The notes: generated from the sequence alone by a model not told the origin. A stretch of 64,000 nucleotides of DNA from Parabacteroides sp. PF5-6 (GCF_029504695.1 NZ_JAQFIN010000017.1:16228-80227); one strand, 5' to 3'; shown: positions 16,493 through 26,212, numbered from the stretch's first letter. Made by a program: numbers and translations.

Positions 16493-17728
16493 TCAAGCAA
16501 TCTGCAAACGTCTCACATCGGACTTCTCAAACTTTTCTTCCGCATAGTCTATCGTGACATGCAATGTCTTTTCGTTGGTCGACGGCATACTGTACATGGC
16601 ATCCGTCATGATGCCTTCGACGATCGAACGCAAGCCGCGGGCGCCCAGTTTAAATTCCAGCGCTTTATCCACAATGTATTCATATACGGATTCATCAAAA
16701 CTCAGTTTGATGTCATCCATCTCAAACAACTTCATGTATTGTTTGATGATCGAGTTCTTAGGCTCGGTAAGGATGCTGCGCAGCGTTTTTCTGTCCAGCG
16801 GATTCAGATAGGTCAGGATCGGCAAGCGACCGATGATCTCCGGAATCAGGCCAAAAGACTTCAGGTCGGTCGGCGTGACATACTGCAAGAGATTATCCCG
16901 GTCGACACCCGCCGTATTCCGCAACGAGGCATATCCGACAACTCGCGTGTTCAGCCGTTGGGCGATCTTCTTTTCGATACCATCGAACGCGCCTCCGCAA
17001 ATAAACAAAATATTTTTCGTATCCACCGGTATCATTTTCTGTTCCGGGTGTTTGCGTCCGCCCTGCGGCGGCACGTTTACGACAGAGCCTTCCAGCAATT
17101 TCAACAAACCCTGCTGTACGCCTTCCCCACTCACATCACGCGTGATCGAGGGGTTATCACTCTTGCGGGCAATCTTATCGATTTCATCGATAAAAACAAT
17201 GCCCCGCTGGGCTTCATCCACATCGTAATCCGCCGCCTGAAGCAAGCGCGTCAGGATGCTTTCAATATCTTCACCCACATATCCGGCTTCCGTCAAGACG
17301 GTCGCATCGACAATGGTAAAGGGGACATGAAGCATTTTGGCAATGGTCCGGGCCAGGAGGGTTTTCCCCGTACCCGTAGCGCCCACCATGATGATATTGG
17401 ATTTCTCGATCTCCACATCATCGGTGGTTACTTTCTGAAGTAAACGTTTGTAGTGATTGTAAACGGAAACCGAAAGGCGTCGCTTTGCATCGTCTTGCCC
17501 GATCACATACTGATCCAGGAAGGCTTTAATGTCCTCCGGTTTGGGCAACTCCTGTTTCTTCATCCGGGAAAAAGCGGAGTCGCTTTTAGATGGCATTTGT
17601 TCTTTTACTATGTCATATGCCTGTTGTGCGCATTCGTCGCAAATAGCTCCGGAAATCCCGTTAATCAAGAGACTGACATCCCGGCTTCCCCGCCCACAAA
17701 AGGTACATATATCGCCTGTTTTGGCCAT
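16493..17728 (-). CDS. clpX: ATP-dependent Clp protease ATPase subunit ClpX
   Basis: A 411-residue AAA+ unfoldase that feeds substrates to ClpP. The N-terminal zinc-binding domain is CTFCGRG...CDEC; Walker A is GATGTGKT, Walker [12 protein letters not shown], the pore loop GYVG, sensor region GRLPILTYL and sensor 2 GARGLR. Where Proteobacterial ClpX has the IGF loop that docks on ClpP, this protein has VGY after LNTR. It lies 51 bases after clpP in the same direction. Confidence 0.97.
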   Translation of the reverse strand: MAKTGDICTFCGRGSRDVSLLINGISGAICDECAQQAYDIVKEQMPSKSDSAFSRMKKQELPKPEDIKAFLDQYVIGQDDAKRRLSVSVYNHYKRLLQKVTTDDVEIEKSNIIMVGATGTGKTLLARTIAKMLHVPFTIVDATVLTEAGYVGEDIESILTRLLQAADYDVDEAQRGIVFIDEIDKIARKSDNPSITRDVSGEGVQQGLLKLLEGSVVNVPPQGGRKHPEQKMIPVDTKNILFICGGAFDGIEKKIAQRLNTRVVGYASLRNTAGVDRDNLLQYVTPTDLKSFGLIPEIIGRLPILTYLNPLDRKTLRSILTEPKNSIIKQYMKLFEMDDIKLSFDESVYEYIVDKALEFKLGARGLRSIVEGIMTDAMYSMPSTNEKTLHVTIDYAEEKFEKSDVRRLQIA

Positions 17729-17779
17729 AAAATTTTAATTAGGTTTAATATTTAGGTTTACTATCGTATTCTTACCGAC

Positions 17780-18442
17780 TTATTTTCGCAATAAAATATC
17801 ATCAATCATTCCGTATTCCTTCGCTTCGGCTGCTGTCATCCAATAGTCGCGGTCGCTGTCGCGCTCGACCTGTTCGATCGATTTGCCCGAATGATCGGCA
17901 ATGATGGTGTACAGTTCCTGTTTCACTTTCAGGATCTCTTTCACCGTGATCTCCATATCCGATGCCTGTCCCTGCATGCCACCCATGGGCTGATGGATCA
18001 TCACCCGGGAGTGTTTCAGGGCAAAACGTTTGCCTTTCTGTCCGGCCACCAGCAGAACCGAAGCCATAGAAGCGGCGATTCCCGTACAGATGGTCGATAC
18101 TTCGCTGCCGATAAACTGCATCGTATCGTAAATTCCATAACCGGCATATACGGATCCACCGGGCGAATTGATATAGATCGAAATATCCTTTCCCGGATCA
18201 CTCGAATCCAAATATAATAATTGTGCCTGAATGACATTCGCAGTATAATCATCTATTTGTGTTCCTAAGAATATGATACGGTCCATCATCAGGCGGGAGA
18301 ACACATCCATTTGCGCTACGTTTAACTGACGTTCTTCTATGATAGTCGGTGATATATAGCTGCTGGTTATATTCATATAACCGTCAAGAGCCGTACCACT
18401 CATACCCAAATGCTTTGTAGCATATTTTCTAAAATCTTTCAT
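17780..18442 (-). CDS. clpP: ATP-dependent Clp protease proteolytic subunit ClpP
   Basis: A 220-residue serine peptidase. The catalytic Ser is in GIAASMASVLLVAG, the His in RVMIHQPMGG and the Asp follows in the third conserved region. The N-terminus carries an extension of about 25 residues before the domain, part of which may be a propeptide. A promoter with CAAAGTTA at 18513-18520 (TAACTTTG on this strand) lies about 70 bases upstream, so clpP can be transcribed separately from tig. Confidence 0.97.
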   Translation of the reverse strand: MKDFRKYATKHLGMSGTALDGYMNITSSYISPTIIEERQLNVAQMDVFSRLMMDRIIFLGTQIDDYTANVIQAQLLYLDSSDPGKDISIYINSPGGSVYAGYGIYDTMQFIGSEVSTICTGIAASMASVLLVAGQKGKRFALKHSRVMIHQPMGGMQGQASDMEITVKEILKVKQELYTIIADHSGKSIEQVERDSDRDYWMTAAEAKEYGMIDDILLRK

Positions 18443-18512
18443 ATTTCAAATTTAATGTTTTTATCTCTATAAAACACAGAAAAGAGGTTCCCCTCCTTTT
18501 TTTACGGAATAG

Positions 18513-18545
18513 CAAAGTTATAAATAAATTTCTGAAAGAAACAAA
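18513..18545 (-). promoter_or_regulatory. Bacteroides-type promoter of clpP-clpX
   Basis: On the minus strand TTTG (18542-18545) and TAACTTTG (18513-18520) are 21 bases apart, a match to the -33/-7 consensus. Confidence 0.6.
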
Positions 18546-18630
18546 TATATTTACTATCCCGGTAGATATTTTTCGGAGAGAAACCTCTTGTTGTATTTAT
18601 CGGATGCTTTTCTGTCTGAAAGCCAGTCTT

Positions 18631-19989
18631 TTATTCGTCAAAAAGCTTGTTGAATTCATCCATAGACACCTCTTTGGTATCCAGTTTGACATGCTCTTTC
18701 AACCAACCGACCAATTTATCTTCCAACGCGCGATCGATCAGATTCTGGAATGTTTCTTTGTTCTTGAACATATCCTGCGCATAGTTATCCAGGATATCAT
18801 CGGGAACAGTCAGCATGCCGTATTGTGCGAACTGTGCTTTGGCGACTTTGCGTGCCAATGCCTTCACATCTTCCTCTTCGACCTTGAGGTCGTTCTTGGC
18901 GATCAGGTTTTCTTTGACCAGATGGTATTTCAGGTCGTCGACGATCTGTGGGAATTCATCTTCGATCTTTTCCGGTGTATTCTTTTCGTTAGCCGCCAAC
19001 AGCCAGCGTTTCAACAGGTCGTCGGCAAACTTCAGGTCGCCGGCTTTCTTAATCAGCATTTCCCGCGCGTCTTTCAGGAATTTGTAATCCACCTGCGGAG
19101 CGAATTGCTCGGCCAGGATCTCGCGGATCTTCGTGCGGAACTCATCGGCAGTGGCTACTGCGCCTTCGCCGAATACCTTGTCGAACAATTCCGTGTTCAG
19201 TTCGCTTTCTTTGTAACGAGTGATTTCTTTGATCTCAAAGCTGAAGTCGCCGTTTGTTTCGGCCACCTGGTCTTTTTCGATCTTCAGGAAAGCGGCGATC
19301 TCGGCTTCTGCTCCTTCGTAAGCTTTGAAAGGATTGAATACCACTACGGAATTTACCGTGGCGCTCATGAATTTCGCTTTTTCCTCTTCATCTTTGATAT
19401 ACATCGGCATGATCGTGGCTTCTTCCGTCTGGATTCCGCCTTCTTTGGGCAGGTCGCCGTCTAACTGGGCCACCACACCTTTGATCATATCTTTTTCTTC
19501 CACATCGTTTGCCGGCTCGTATGTGCCGAAGTTCGCCCGGTAGCTGTCGATCTGCTTTTCGACCATCTCGTCGTCGATCGAAACGGCATAATAAGGCACT
19601 TTCGTTTTCTTATTCAGTTCAATCTGGATCTCGGGAGCCAGCGCTACATCAAAGACGAATTCGAACGTCTCGTCGGTATCGAAATTGATTTCTTTCTGTT
19701 CCGTTTCGTTGGGCAAGGGCTCGCCTAAGATATTCAGCTTCTCTTCACGGATATATTTGTATAAGCTTTCGGAAAGCAATTTGTTGACTTCGTCTGCCAA
19801 TACCGATTTGCCATACAGTTTCTTAATCATTCCCATCGGTACCATTCCTTTGCGGAATCCCGGGACATTGGCTTTCTGACGGAAGTTACGTAAACTCTTC
19901 TCTACCGGTCCGGCGTAGTCTTCTTTTCCGATTTCCATTTTAATAATACCACGCGTGGTATCATCGCTTTTTGCAAGTGAAATATTCAT
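18631..19989 (-). CDS. tig: Trigger factor
   Basis: A 452-residue ribosome-associated chaperone. The N-terminal domain has the ribosome-binding signature as NVPGFRKGMVPMGMIKKLYG; a weakly conserved FKBP-like segment and a long helical C-terminal domain follow. The order tig-clpP-clpX is widespread in bacteria. The start at 19989 is supported by the promoter at 20039-20070. Confidence 0.95.
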   Translation of the reverse strand: MNISLAKSDDTTRGIIKMEIGKEDYAGPVEKSLRNFRQKANVPGFRKGMVPMGMIKKLYGKSVLADEVNKLLSESLYKYIREEKLNILGEPLPNETEQKEINFDTDETFEFVFDVALAPEIQIELNKKTKVPYYAVSIDDEMVEKQIDSYRANFGTYEPANDVEEKDMIKGVVAQLDGDLPKEGGIQTEEATIMPMYIKDEEEKAKFMSATVNSVVVFNPFKAYEGAEAEIAAFLKIEKDQVAETNGDFSFEIKEITRYKESELNTELFDKVFGEGAVATADEFRTKIREILAEQFAPQVDYKFLKDAREMLIKKAGDLKFADDLLKRWLLAANEKNTPEKIEDEFPQIVDDLKYHLVKENLIAKNDLKVEEEDVKALARKVAKAQFAQYGMLTVPDDILDNYAQDMFKNKETFQNLIDRALEDKLVGWLKEHVKLDTKEVSMDEFNKLFDE

Positions 19990-20038
19990 GCTGAATCTTT
20001 TATTTAATTAGTTTATAGTCTTTTCCAAATTCAGGCTG

Positions 20039-20070
20039 CAAAATTAGAGTTAATCTTTCAATCTCGCAAA
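20039..20070 (-). promoter_or_regulatory. Bacteroides-type promoter of tig
   Basis: TTTG (20067-20070) and TAATTTTG (20039-20046) on the minus strand are separated by 20 bases; the predicted start is about 45 bases upstream of the tig ATG. Confidence 0.6.
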
Positions 20071-20415
20071 TGCTACGCCTGGAAAGTTGATTAAAATAAG
20101 TCAATTACATCAGCCGTCGGATGCGGATCGGCTTGAAAAAACAGCCCCGGATTCGACTAATCCGAAGCCCCGGGGTAAACGAAAGAGTTCCAGCCTATTG
20201 CACCTATTCCCGGCAGGAGTATTCACTTGTTGATAATTATCAACAAACAAATACTCTCGCCAAAAACCGAACAAACACATTCAGATTCCTCCGATTTGTC
20301 TTGGGTTTTGATTATCCGTGGTTGTAGGGTTTTATTCCTGGGATCGCCTGTCCGGACGGTGTTTTCTTTGAATAAGTTGTGGACTTTTGCTACGGCTTTA
20401 TACGTTCGTTTTTCG
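20071..20415. other. Intergenic region between tig and the AraC regulator
   Basis: No convincing gene. It contains a short inverted repeat (CGGATT...AATCCG near 20150) and, at 20227-20242, the 16-bp palindrome GTTGATAATTATCAAC, which also occurs in both copies of the long repeat element (44424 and 63584). Confidence 0.6.
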
Positions 20416-20423
20416 TATCTTTG
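20416..20423 (+). promoter_or_regulatory. -7 box TATCTTTG immediately before the AraC regulator
   Basis: The box lies only five bases before ATG 20429, so a transcript from it would be leaderless or nearly so. I see no good -33 element at the usual distance. Confidence 0.4.
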
Positions 20424-20428
20424 TGGGT

Positions 20429-22153
20429 ATGAACGCCAAAAGGATTGTATTGTTGATGGGGTGTCTGACCGTTTTTACCCTGTGGGCCGGTGATACGACC
20501 GGCGAAGAAAATCAAGAGATAAAACGGCTATTTGCCTTGATCGAAGAGCATTTTTATACCTGCCCGGATCAAGGTATCCAATATGTGTATGAATTGGAGG
20601 CAGAGGCCGGCCGGCAGGGGGATGCGCACTGGCAGGCCTACGCGAAAGCCAAGCGGGTGGAGTATTACTATCCGATGTTCGATCACGACAGTATATTTGC
20701 CGCGGCGCGCGACGCCGAGGAGTTTGCCCGACGGCATAAGGAATACCATTACCTGTTTCTGGTGCAGCAAACCCTGATCCAGCGCTATACCAACGAAGGG
20801 CGGTTCGCGCTGGGGCTCGATAAGGCGCGCACGATGCTCGGTGAGAGCCGGACGTTAGGCAGCCAAGAAGATCATGCCCGCGCCGTAGCGGCGATGGCGA
20901 ACCTCTACAAGCACCTGGGACGTTACGCGGAGGCGATCGAAGGACACCGCGAGAGCCTGCGTCTGTTGGCCGCTGCCGGCAAGGGACCGGAAGAGCCGTT
21001 GGCGCTCGAGAACTACCGTGAGGTGGCGATGGCCTGTCTGTGCCTTCACCAATACGACCAGGCCTTATTGTATGCCGACTCCATGCGGATCGCGATTGCC
21101 CGGATGGAAGCCGACGGGATATCCGACGATTCCGAATCCTTGTTTATCGCCGAATACCTCACCACCGAAGCCCATACCGCGCAGGGCGACCTCGACAGTG
21201 CCGCCTTGGCCCTTGTCCGGATGGATCGCCTTTATTCGCCCGGTTATCCCCAGTCGTTCCTGTTTCTGCAGCTCCAGGCACGCGCGAACTTCCTCCGTGC
21301 CAAAGGGGAGTATGCCGGGGCCTATGCTGCGAACGAGGAATTATTGGCCTTGGCCGATCGTTTGAAAATCACTAAAGAGATCCCTCAACTCCTGCGCGAT
21401 AAAGCCGGGATCTTGCGCCTGTTGGGACGGACGGCTGAAGCACTGCCTTTCCTCGAAGAAGCGTTCGACCGGCAAAAGGCAAACGACACGGCGACCCACA
21501 ACCGCCAGCTCGACGAATTACATACCCTCTACCATGTCGATCAGATCGAAACGCGGGCGCGCGAAGATGCCCTGCGGTTGCGTTTCTCGCGGAAGCTGGC
21601 GTTGGCGTTGGGCTTGATTCTGGCGCTGTCGCTGGTGATCCTCTGCCTGATCGTCTGGCAGGTACGCCGTATCCGTGCCAAAAACCAAGGGCTGGTGCGC
21701 CGTATCCGCCAACAGGAACGGCTTATGACGGAGCTTGAAGCCTGTCAGGCGGAGATCCGCCGGCTGCGTGTACAGCTTGCTGCGCACGAACCGGAACCGC
21801 CGATCGACGAGGCCGGCGCGCTTTATGCACGCCTCCGGCAACTAATGGCCGACAGTCAGCCGTATACCGACCCGGCATTCAACTGGAAAGGCTTGGTTGC
21901 CCTCTTGGATAGCAACGAACGTGCCCTGCGCAACGCCCTGAAAACTCACCTGGACCTGACCGTCTCCGAATACCTTACGCTGTTACGCCTCGACCACGCC
22001 CAACGCCTATTGACGGATACCGACTATACGATCGAAGCCATTGGTGCCGATTCCGGTTTCGGCTCCCGCAATACCTTCTACCGTCTTTTCCGCGAATACT
22101 ACGGGCTGACACCGTATGAATTCCGGAAAACAAAGGGGGTGATGAATGATTGA
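20429..22153 (+). CDS. Membrane-bound TPR sensor / AraC-type transcription regulator
   Basis: A 574-residue one-component regulator. A signal segment (RIVLLMGCLTVFTLWAG) leads to about 340 residues of tetratricopeptide-like helices (for example LYKHLGRYAEAIEGHRESLRLL), one membrane helix near 387-410 (LALALGLILALSLVILCLIVW), a coiled coil (RRIRQQERLMTELEACQAEI) and a C-terminal AraC DNA-binding domain ending SGFGSRNTFYRLFREYYGLTPYEFRK. The TPRs should face the periplasm and the HTH the cytoplasm. The next gene in the same direction is a secreted GLUG protein with 21-bp direct repeats upstream, its likely target (inference). The start at 20429 gives the clean signal segment. Confidence 0.85.
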   Translation: MNAKRIVLLMGCLTVFTLWAGDTTGEENQEIKRLFALIEEHFYTCPDQGIQYVYELEAEAGRQGDAHWQAYAKAKRVEYYYPMFDHDSIFAAARDAEEFARRHKEYHYLFLVQQTLIQRYTNEGRFALGLDKARTMLGESRTLGSQEDHARAVAAMANLYKHLGRYAEAIEGHRESLRLLAAAGKGPEEPLALENYREVAMACLCLHQYDQALLYADSMRIAIARMEADGISDDSESLFIAEYLTTEAHTAQGDLDSAALALVRMDRLYSPGYPQSFLFLQLQARANFLRAKGEYAGAYAANEELLALADRLKITKEIPQLLRDKAGILRLLGRTAEALPFLEEAFDRQKANDTATHNRQLDELHTLYHVDQIETRAREDALRLRFSRKLALALGLILALSLVILCLIVWQVRRIRAKNQGLVRRIRQQERLMTELEACQAEIRRLRVQLAAHEPEPPIDEAGALYARLRQLMADSQPYTDPAFNWKGLVALLDSNERALRNALKTHLDLTVSEYLTLLRLDHAQRLLTDTDYTIEAIGADSGFGSRNTFYRLFREYYGLTPYEFRKTKGVMND

Positions 22154-22437
22154 TTTTTAGCCTTTCTGCCGAGATTTGTGACCTTTACAACATCTTTGGC
22201 GTTAGAGTCGATGATAAGAAGTCCCGTATATAAATATGAAATATTATAATCATATCTATAATATTCCGCGGAAAATGTTCTTTTTGAAGTTATAACTTAA
22301 GTTTTTTCTGCTCTGATAGGTGGATCGTTTGGAGAATTACAACTGATTGAAATACTCTATTATATTAGCTCTTATATCATCTGTAATGTCAATGCAGGAT
22401 TTCCAGAACCCTTAGGACTCATACTTATTTAGCTTCT
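22154..22437. other. Intergenic region after the AraC regulator
   Basis: AT-rich and without a gene. Near 22164-22185 it contains TGCCGAGATTTGTGACC, a lone sequence resembling the 21-bp repeat unit found further downstream. Confidence 0.5.
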
Positions 22438-22492
22438 TTGCCGAAGTTTGACACATTCTTGCCGAAGAATGAGACATCGTTTGGCGGAAGGG
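22434..22492 (+). promoter_or_regulatory. 21-bp direct repeats upstream of the GLUG protein gene
   Basis: TTGCCGAAG starts at 22438 and again at 22459 (21-bp period), each followed by a GACA element; a weaker third unit TTGGCGGAAG starts at 22481. TACTTTTG at 22497-22504 directly after the array could be the -7 box of the gene starting at 22543. Similar arrays lie upstream of the other two secreted proteins (27680-27718 and 48506-48546). Likely operator sites (inference). Confidence 0.6.
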
Positions 22493-22542
22493 GACGTACT
22501 TTTGCGCCTGATATTTTATCTATTCACGTCAAAACAAGTAGA

Positions 22543-25323
22543 ATGAAGAAACGATTACTTTATGTGTTGGCTCTGTGTGTGAGCCTGAGTGTGCAATGGG
22601 CGACGGCCCAAATCAGCTTCGCCGGTGGCGATGGAACGGCAGAGGATCCCTGGCAAATCAGTAATGCCGAACAATTAAACTTATTGCGTAACTATTTGGG
22701 TGACGTACATGGTGACAAATATTTTATCCTGACGACCCATATCGACCTGAGCACTTTTCTTTCCGAAGGCAATCCCGGCTATAACAATGGCAAAGGGTGG
22801 GAGTCAATCGGAACGTATACCAATAACTTTTATGGAAACCTCGATGGCCAGGGATATACCATCAGCGGACTCTGGGCCGATCGGGGAGTGGAAACAGATG
22901 AAGAAGAATATATTGCTCTTTTCGGGGGGATTGAAGAGGCTACCTTACAGCATATATGTATAGAGATCGCCGCCGAAGGCATCAAAGGCTATGGATATGT
23001 CGGAGGATTGGTAGGGTACGCTTTCAAAAGCTCTATTTCCGGTTGTTCCGTTGTCGGTCAGGGGATAATAAGTGGTATTGCTGGTGTTGGAGGGCTGGCA
23101 GGATATACCTCTAAGAGTAGCGTGAGTCAATGTTTTGCTACGGTGGACATTGAAATACTGGAGAGAAAAGACCGAAGCAGTCTCCTTGTGGCTGCCTTTG
23201 GAGGGCTGATAGGGAAATCCGGCGATGATATCTCCCTGTCGGACTCATATGCTACCGGAGATATTTCTCTGGCAAATGCCGGAGGGGAATATACGAGTCA
23301 ATTGCTTTATTTAGGCGGTTTAACCGGTTCTTTCAGTTCCGATATAATGACGCGTTGTTATGCCACGGGTAAAGTAGAAGCCTCTACATCAGACCCCACT
23401 AAAGTATTAGCTGGTGGCCTGATCGGATATAACTGGACCAAAGAGGAGGACACGATTACTTTTTCCTTTTTCAATGTGGAGGTAAATGGGAAAGGCATTG
23501 GTGAAAATCATGCGAGTAATGCGACTGTTCCCGGCAAAACCCTTGCGGAGTTACAGCTGGCAGACACCTATACGGATTGGGCAGATTTCTCTTCCACCTG
23601 GTATTTCCCTGTAACCGGAGGCACGCCTAATTTGCAAGTCTTTCTGTTTGCCGGCGGAGATGGCTCCGAAGGCGATCCGTTCCGGATCTGTACCGCGGCG
23701 CAACTGGCAGAACTCAATCGCTATCTGGGTGAAGCTCATAATGGCAAACACTTTATCCTTGCGGCTGATATCGATATGGCGACCTACCTGTCCGAAGGCA
23801 ATCCCGGCTATAACGAGGGCAAAGGATGGACGCCGATAGGGAGTGAAATGTACGATAATGTCTTTCAGGCAACTCTCGATGGCCGGATGAAAACCATTCG
23901 CGGCTTGTGGATTAATGAGGAATATAAAAAGAATTATAATGATGTAGCCCTTTTCGGAGCGATAGGATATCAAGGAGAGATCAGCAACCTGAGTGTGGAA
24001 ATCGCGGAGAGAGGGATTTTTGGGAACTCGGATGCTGCTGGTTTTGCAGCCACTAATTATGGTTCTATCACCTCTTGTTCGGTGACCGGGGAGGTAAAGG
24101 CGGATGCTTACGAAAGTGTTATTGGCGGTTTGGTGGGCATTAATTATGGCTCTGTCACCTCTTGTTTTATGATAGGAAATGTTTCTGCAATAGGTGGTAA
24201 TACCAATCATCTCGGCGGTTTGGTTGGGGCTAATGGAGGAGAAATCACTTCTTGTTATGCCGTCGCAAGTGTAAAGATAGAAGAAGATGAAGAAGGGAAA
24301 AGTGGCGGATCTCATTATGTTGGCGGTTTGGTCGGCACAAATGAGGGACAGATTACTTCTTGTTATGCCGCCGGTGAGGTGGAGATTGAAGGAGGAGAAG
24401 GAATGAGTCTGGCCGGCGGTTTGGTTGGAGGCAATATGGGAATACTCAGTGCTTCTTATTCCATCGCAACTGTAAAGGCAAGTGGCGAGATGGCTTTAGC
24501 CGGTGGTCTGGTTGGACTGACCACAATCATGGCGCCTGTACCTACCGATTGTTTCTACCTCAAAGAAGCGGGGCACAATGAAGAACTGTTTGGTTTGGGC
24601 CTATTGGTCTCGGGAGCGGGTTTTGTCCCCTGCACCAGTGAATATGACGGTATCTCACCACAGGATGCCGTTGGCATGACCACGAAAGCCACTTTCGCGG
24701 CCTGGGACTTCACGCCCTGGACAATCCGGGAGCGCAAAACCGCCCCTTACTTCCCCTGGCAACCCGAACCCTATCCGGAACTGGAGGTGGAAGAAGCGTT
24801 TCCCAGTATCTATCACACGCTCACCCTCTCCGTAGGGGAAGGAATTGTACTTTATGGCCTGACAGCGGGCGAACATACCCTTGCCGAAGGCGACCACCTC
24901 TACCTGCAATTCTTGCCCGAAGATATTTCGCTCACAGCCGAAGATATTCTCTTCCGGGTGGATGGCGTAGAGACTGCGTTCAACGACTTCGGTGCCGGTC
25001 ATTATTACTCTTACCTGCTGAATCCCATCACCGCGGATCATACGATCGAGATCAGTCTGAAAGAAAATAAACCGGATCCCAACCCCGATACGACGGGTCA
25101 AATGGATCTTTCCTTCGGACAGATCCATTTGACAATGGACAATGGACAATTGACAATTGACAATGAAATGGCCAATGCGGTCGACGTCGCCATCTACAGC
25201 GTCACCGGCCAAAACGTCGTGTCGCTTCGTGCCCTTCGCGGTTCAAAAACCTTCGCGTTGCCCAGCGGTATTTATGTGGTCCACGCCGGAAAACAGACGT
25301 GGAAGGTCATGGTTAATGATTAA
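22543..25323 (+). CDS. Secreted GLUG-repeat protein with C-terminal sorting domain
   Basis: A 926-residue surface or secreted protein. After the signal peptide (MKKRLLYVLALCVSLSVQWATAQ) two related modules begin with FAGGDGTAEDPWQI and FAGGDGSEGDPFRI, each followed by beta-strand repeats with GLUG-type cores (GGLVGTNEGQITSCYAAGEV, GGLVG...). GLUG motifs occur in bacterial adhesins and form beta-helix-like rods. The last ~60 residues (VAIYSVTGQNVVSLRALRGS...GIYVVHAG...KVMVND) resemble a type A sorting domain for type IX secretion. The ATG at 22543 was chosen because it starts the signal peptide. The segment coding MDNGQLTIDNE just before the sorting domain is a near-simple DNA repeat. Confidence 0.85.
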   Translation: MKKRLLYVLALCVSLSVQWATAQISFAGGDGTAEDPWQISNAEQLNLLRNYLGDVHGDKYFILTTHIDLSTFLSEGNPGYNNGKGWESIGTYTNNFYGNLDGQGYTISGLWADRGVETDEEEYIALFGGIEEATLQHICIEIAAEGIKGYGYVGGLVGYAFKSSISGCSVVGQGIISGIAGVGGLAGYTSKSSVSQCFATVDIEILERKDRSSLLVAAFGGLIGKSGDDISLSDSYATGDISLANAGGEYTSQLLYLGGLTGSFSSDIMTRCYATGKVEASTSDPTKVLAGGLIGYNWTKEEDTITFSFFNVEVNGKGIGENHASNATVPGKTLAELQLADTYTDWADFSSTWYFPVTGGTPNLQVFLFAGGDGSEGDPFRICTAAQLAELNRYLGEAHNGKHFILAADIDMATYLSEGNPGYNEGKGWTPIGSEMYDNVFQATLDGRMKTIRGLWINEEYKKNYNDVALFGAIGYQGEISNLSVEIAERGIFGNSDAAGFAATNYGSITSCSVTGEVKADAYESVIGGLVGINYGSVTSCFMIGNVSAIGGNTNHLGGLVGANGGEITSCYAVASVKIEEDEEGKSGGSHYVGGLVGTNEGQITSCYAAGEVEIEGGEGMSLAGGLVGGNMGILSASYSIATVKASGEMALAGGLVGLTTIMAPVPTDCFYLKEAGHNEELFGLGLLVSGAGFVPCTSEYDGISPQDAVGMTTKATFAAWDFTPWTIRERKTAPYFPWQPEPYPELEVEEAFPSIYHTLTLSVGEGIVLYGLTAGEHTLAEGDHLYLQFLPEDISLTAEDILFRVDGVETAFNDFGAGHYYSYLLNPITADHTIEISLKENKPDPNPDTTGQMDLSFGQIHLTMDNGQLTIDNEMANAVDVAIYSVTGQNVVSLRALRGSKTFALPSGIYVVHAGKQTWKVMVND

Positions 25324-25329
25324 TGCCGG

Positions 25330-25430
25330 ACGTCCCGGAAAAAAAGCCGCCGGCCTTTTCCAAAAGGCCGGCAGAGTTTTGCAAAAGGCCGGCGGCTTTT
25401 TTGAAAAGGCCGGCGGCTTTTTGAGGCTCT
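25330..25430. repeat. GGCCGGC tandem array after the GLUG gene
   Basis: Four units with GCCGCCGGC, GGCCGGCAGAG and GGCCGGCGGC cores, separated by AAAA/TTTT runs, 21-22 bp apart. It starts right after the stop codon and could fold as a terminator-like series of hairpins. A GC-rich inverted repeat, CCGCCCTTTACCC against GGGTAAAGGGGCGG, follows at 25519-25549. Confidence 0.7.
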
Positions 25431-25615
25431 CAAAATGTTTTGTTTTTAAAGCTTCGTATTTCGGTATGTTTTAAGCGTTTGTATTATTGAACGGGTGTTT
25501 TGTCGCTATCCGCCCTTTACCCGATGGGGGGGGTGGGTAAAGGGGCGGTGCGACATGGAACACTGAGGGGACAGTTTTCCTAACATGGAATGTATAAATG
25601 TATATATAGAAGGGG

Positions 25616-25900
25616 TTAATATTGCTGAAAGTCTTCTTTCAAGTCGCGCATCTCCGGATTGAACCGGCGGATGGTATGGCGAAGCAGCTCTTTATCCATA
25701 TTTTCGAGGACTAACTTATAGCCCAGCCCGTCGTTCAGATAGGGAAACTGGCGGTAGAAAAGCAGAAACCGGTCTCCGAGCTCATGCAACATCCGGGGCA
25801 CTTCATCGGCATAACGTATGCGCGGTTTCAAATCCGTCGGCTCCATATAGATATAGATCCAACAAAGGTCGTTTAAAGGGTATTTTTGTGTCGTATGCAT
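25616..25900 (-). CDS. Small GIY-YIG-like protein, probably catalytically dead
   Basis: A 94-residue protein, MHTTQKYPLNDLCWIYIYME..., paralogous to the 96-residue protein at 48108-48398 (shared CW-YI, -PRML-, YRQF, GxxxKLxLxN). The order of a W-Y-I strand, a PRML helix and a K-LxLxNL segment resembles the small GIY-YIG nuclease fold of YhbQ type, but the expected Arg, Glu and Asn catalytic residues are not in place. Function unknown. It follows a truncated paralogue by six bases. Both complete copies lie next to genes for secreted proteins with sorting domains, suggesting a shared role. Confidence 0.6.
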   Translation of the reverse strand: MHTTQKYPLNDLCWIYIYMEPTDLKPRIRYADEVPRMLHELGDRFLLFYRQFPYLNDGLGYKLVLENMDKELLRHTIRRFNPEMRDLKEDFQQY

Positions 25901-25906
25901 CTTTTA

Positions 25907-26076
25907 TTATTGTTTTAACTTGTTCGAATGACAAAGCTGAAGAAACTCTTCCTTCAGGTCCTGTATGACGGGATTCATGCCCCGGATGGTCTGCCATAGG
26001 GTTTCTTTTTCCACATGGGCGAGAAACAATTTGTGACTGATTCCGTCTACCGTTGTACCGAATTGCCGGTAATACA
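25907..26076 (-). pseudogene. C-terminal fragment of a second small GIY-YIG-like paralogue
   Basis: Reading back from the TAA at 25907-25909, about 55 codons give YYRQFGTTVDGISHKLFL, then a helix and DLKEEFLQL, clearly homologous to the second half of the proteins at 25616-25900 and 48108-48398. The N-terminal half, including the WxYI strand, is missing and the sequence switches abruptly at about 26076 to an AraC fragment on the other strand. The remnant was probably the first gene of a two-gene operon with 25616-25900. Confidence 0.7.
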
Positions 26077-26175
26077 GGCACCCGCAAGACCTTCACCCGC
26101 CTCTTCCGCGAACGCTACGGCATGAGTCCGTCGGAGTTTCGCCGTATTGCTGCGGAAGAAAAGGTGAAATCTTAA
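26077..26175 (+). pseudogene. Remnant of an AraC-type regulator (last 32 codons)
   Basis: GTRKTFTRLFRERYGMSPSE and then FRRIAAEEKVKS before a TAA at 26173-26175 is the final recognition helix and tail of an AraC domain, parallel to the end of the intact regulator at 20429-22153. Nothing of the rest remains. The fragment lies head to head with the paralogue remnant at 25907-26076, marking a deletion or recombination joint. Confidence 0.75.
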
Positions 26176-26212
26176 CCTTATACCCCATAAGGGAGGGTAG
26201 AGGGTGCATGAC

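Noticed and set aside
20121..20327. 68-codon frame upstream of the AraC regulator
   Set aside because: Starts in a hairpin region, crosses the GTTGATAATTATCAAC palindrome, has no family resemblance and no promoter.
25803..26096. 97-codon minus-strand frame across the 26-kb scar
   Set aside because: It is in a different frame from the GIY-YIG-like fragment and has no homology; the fragment itself explains the region.
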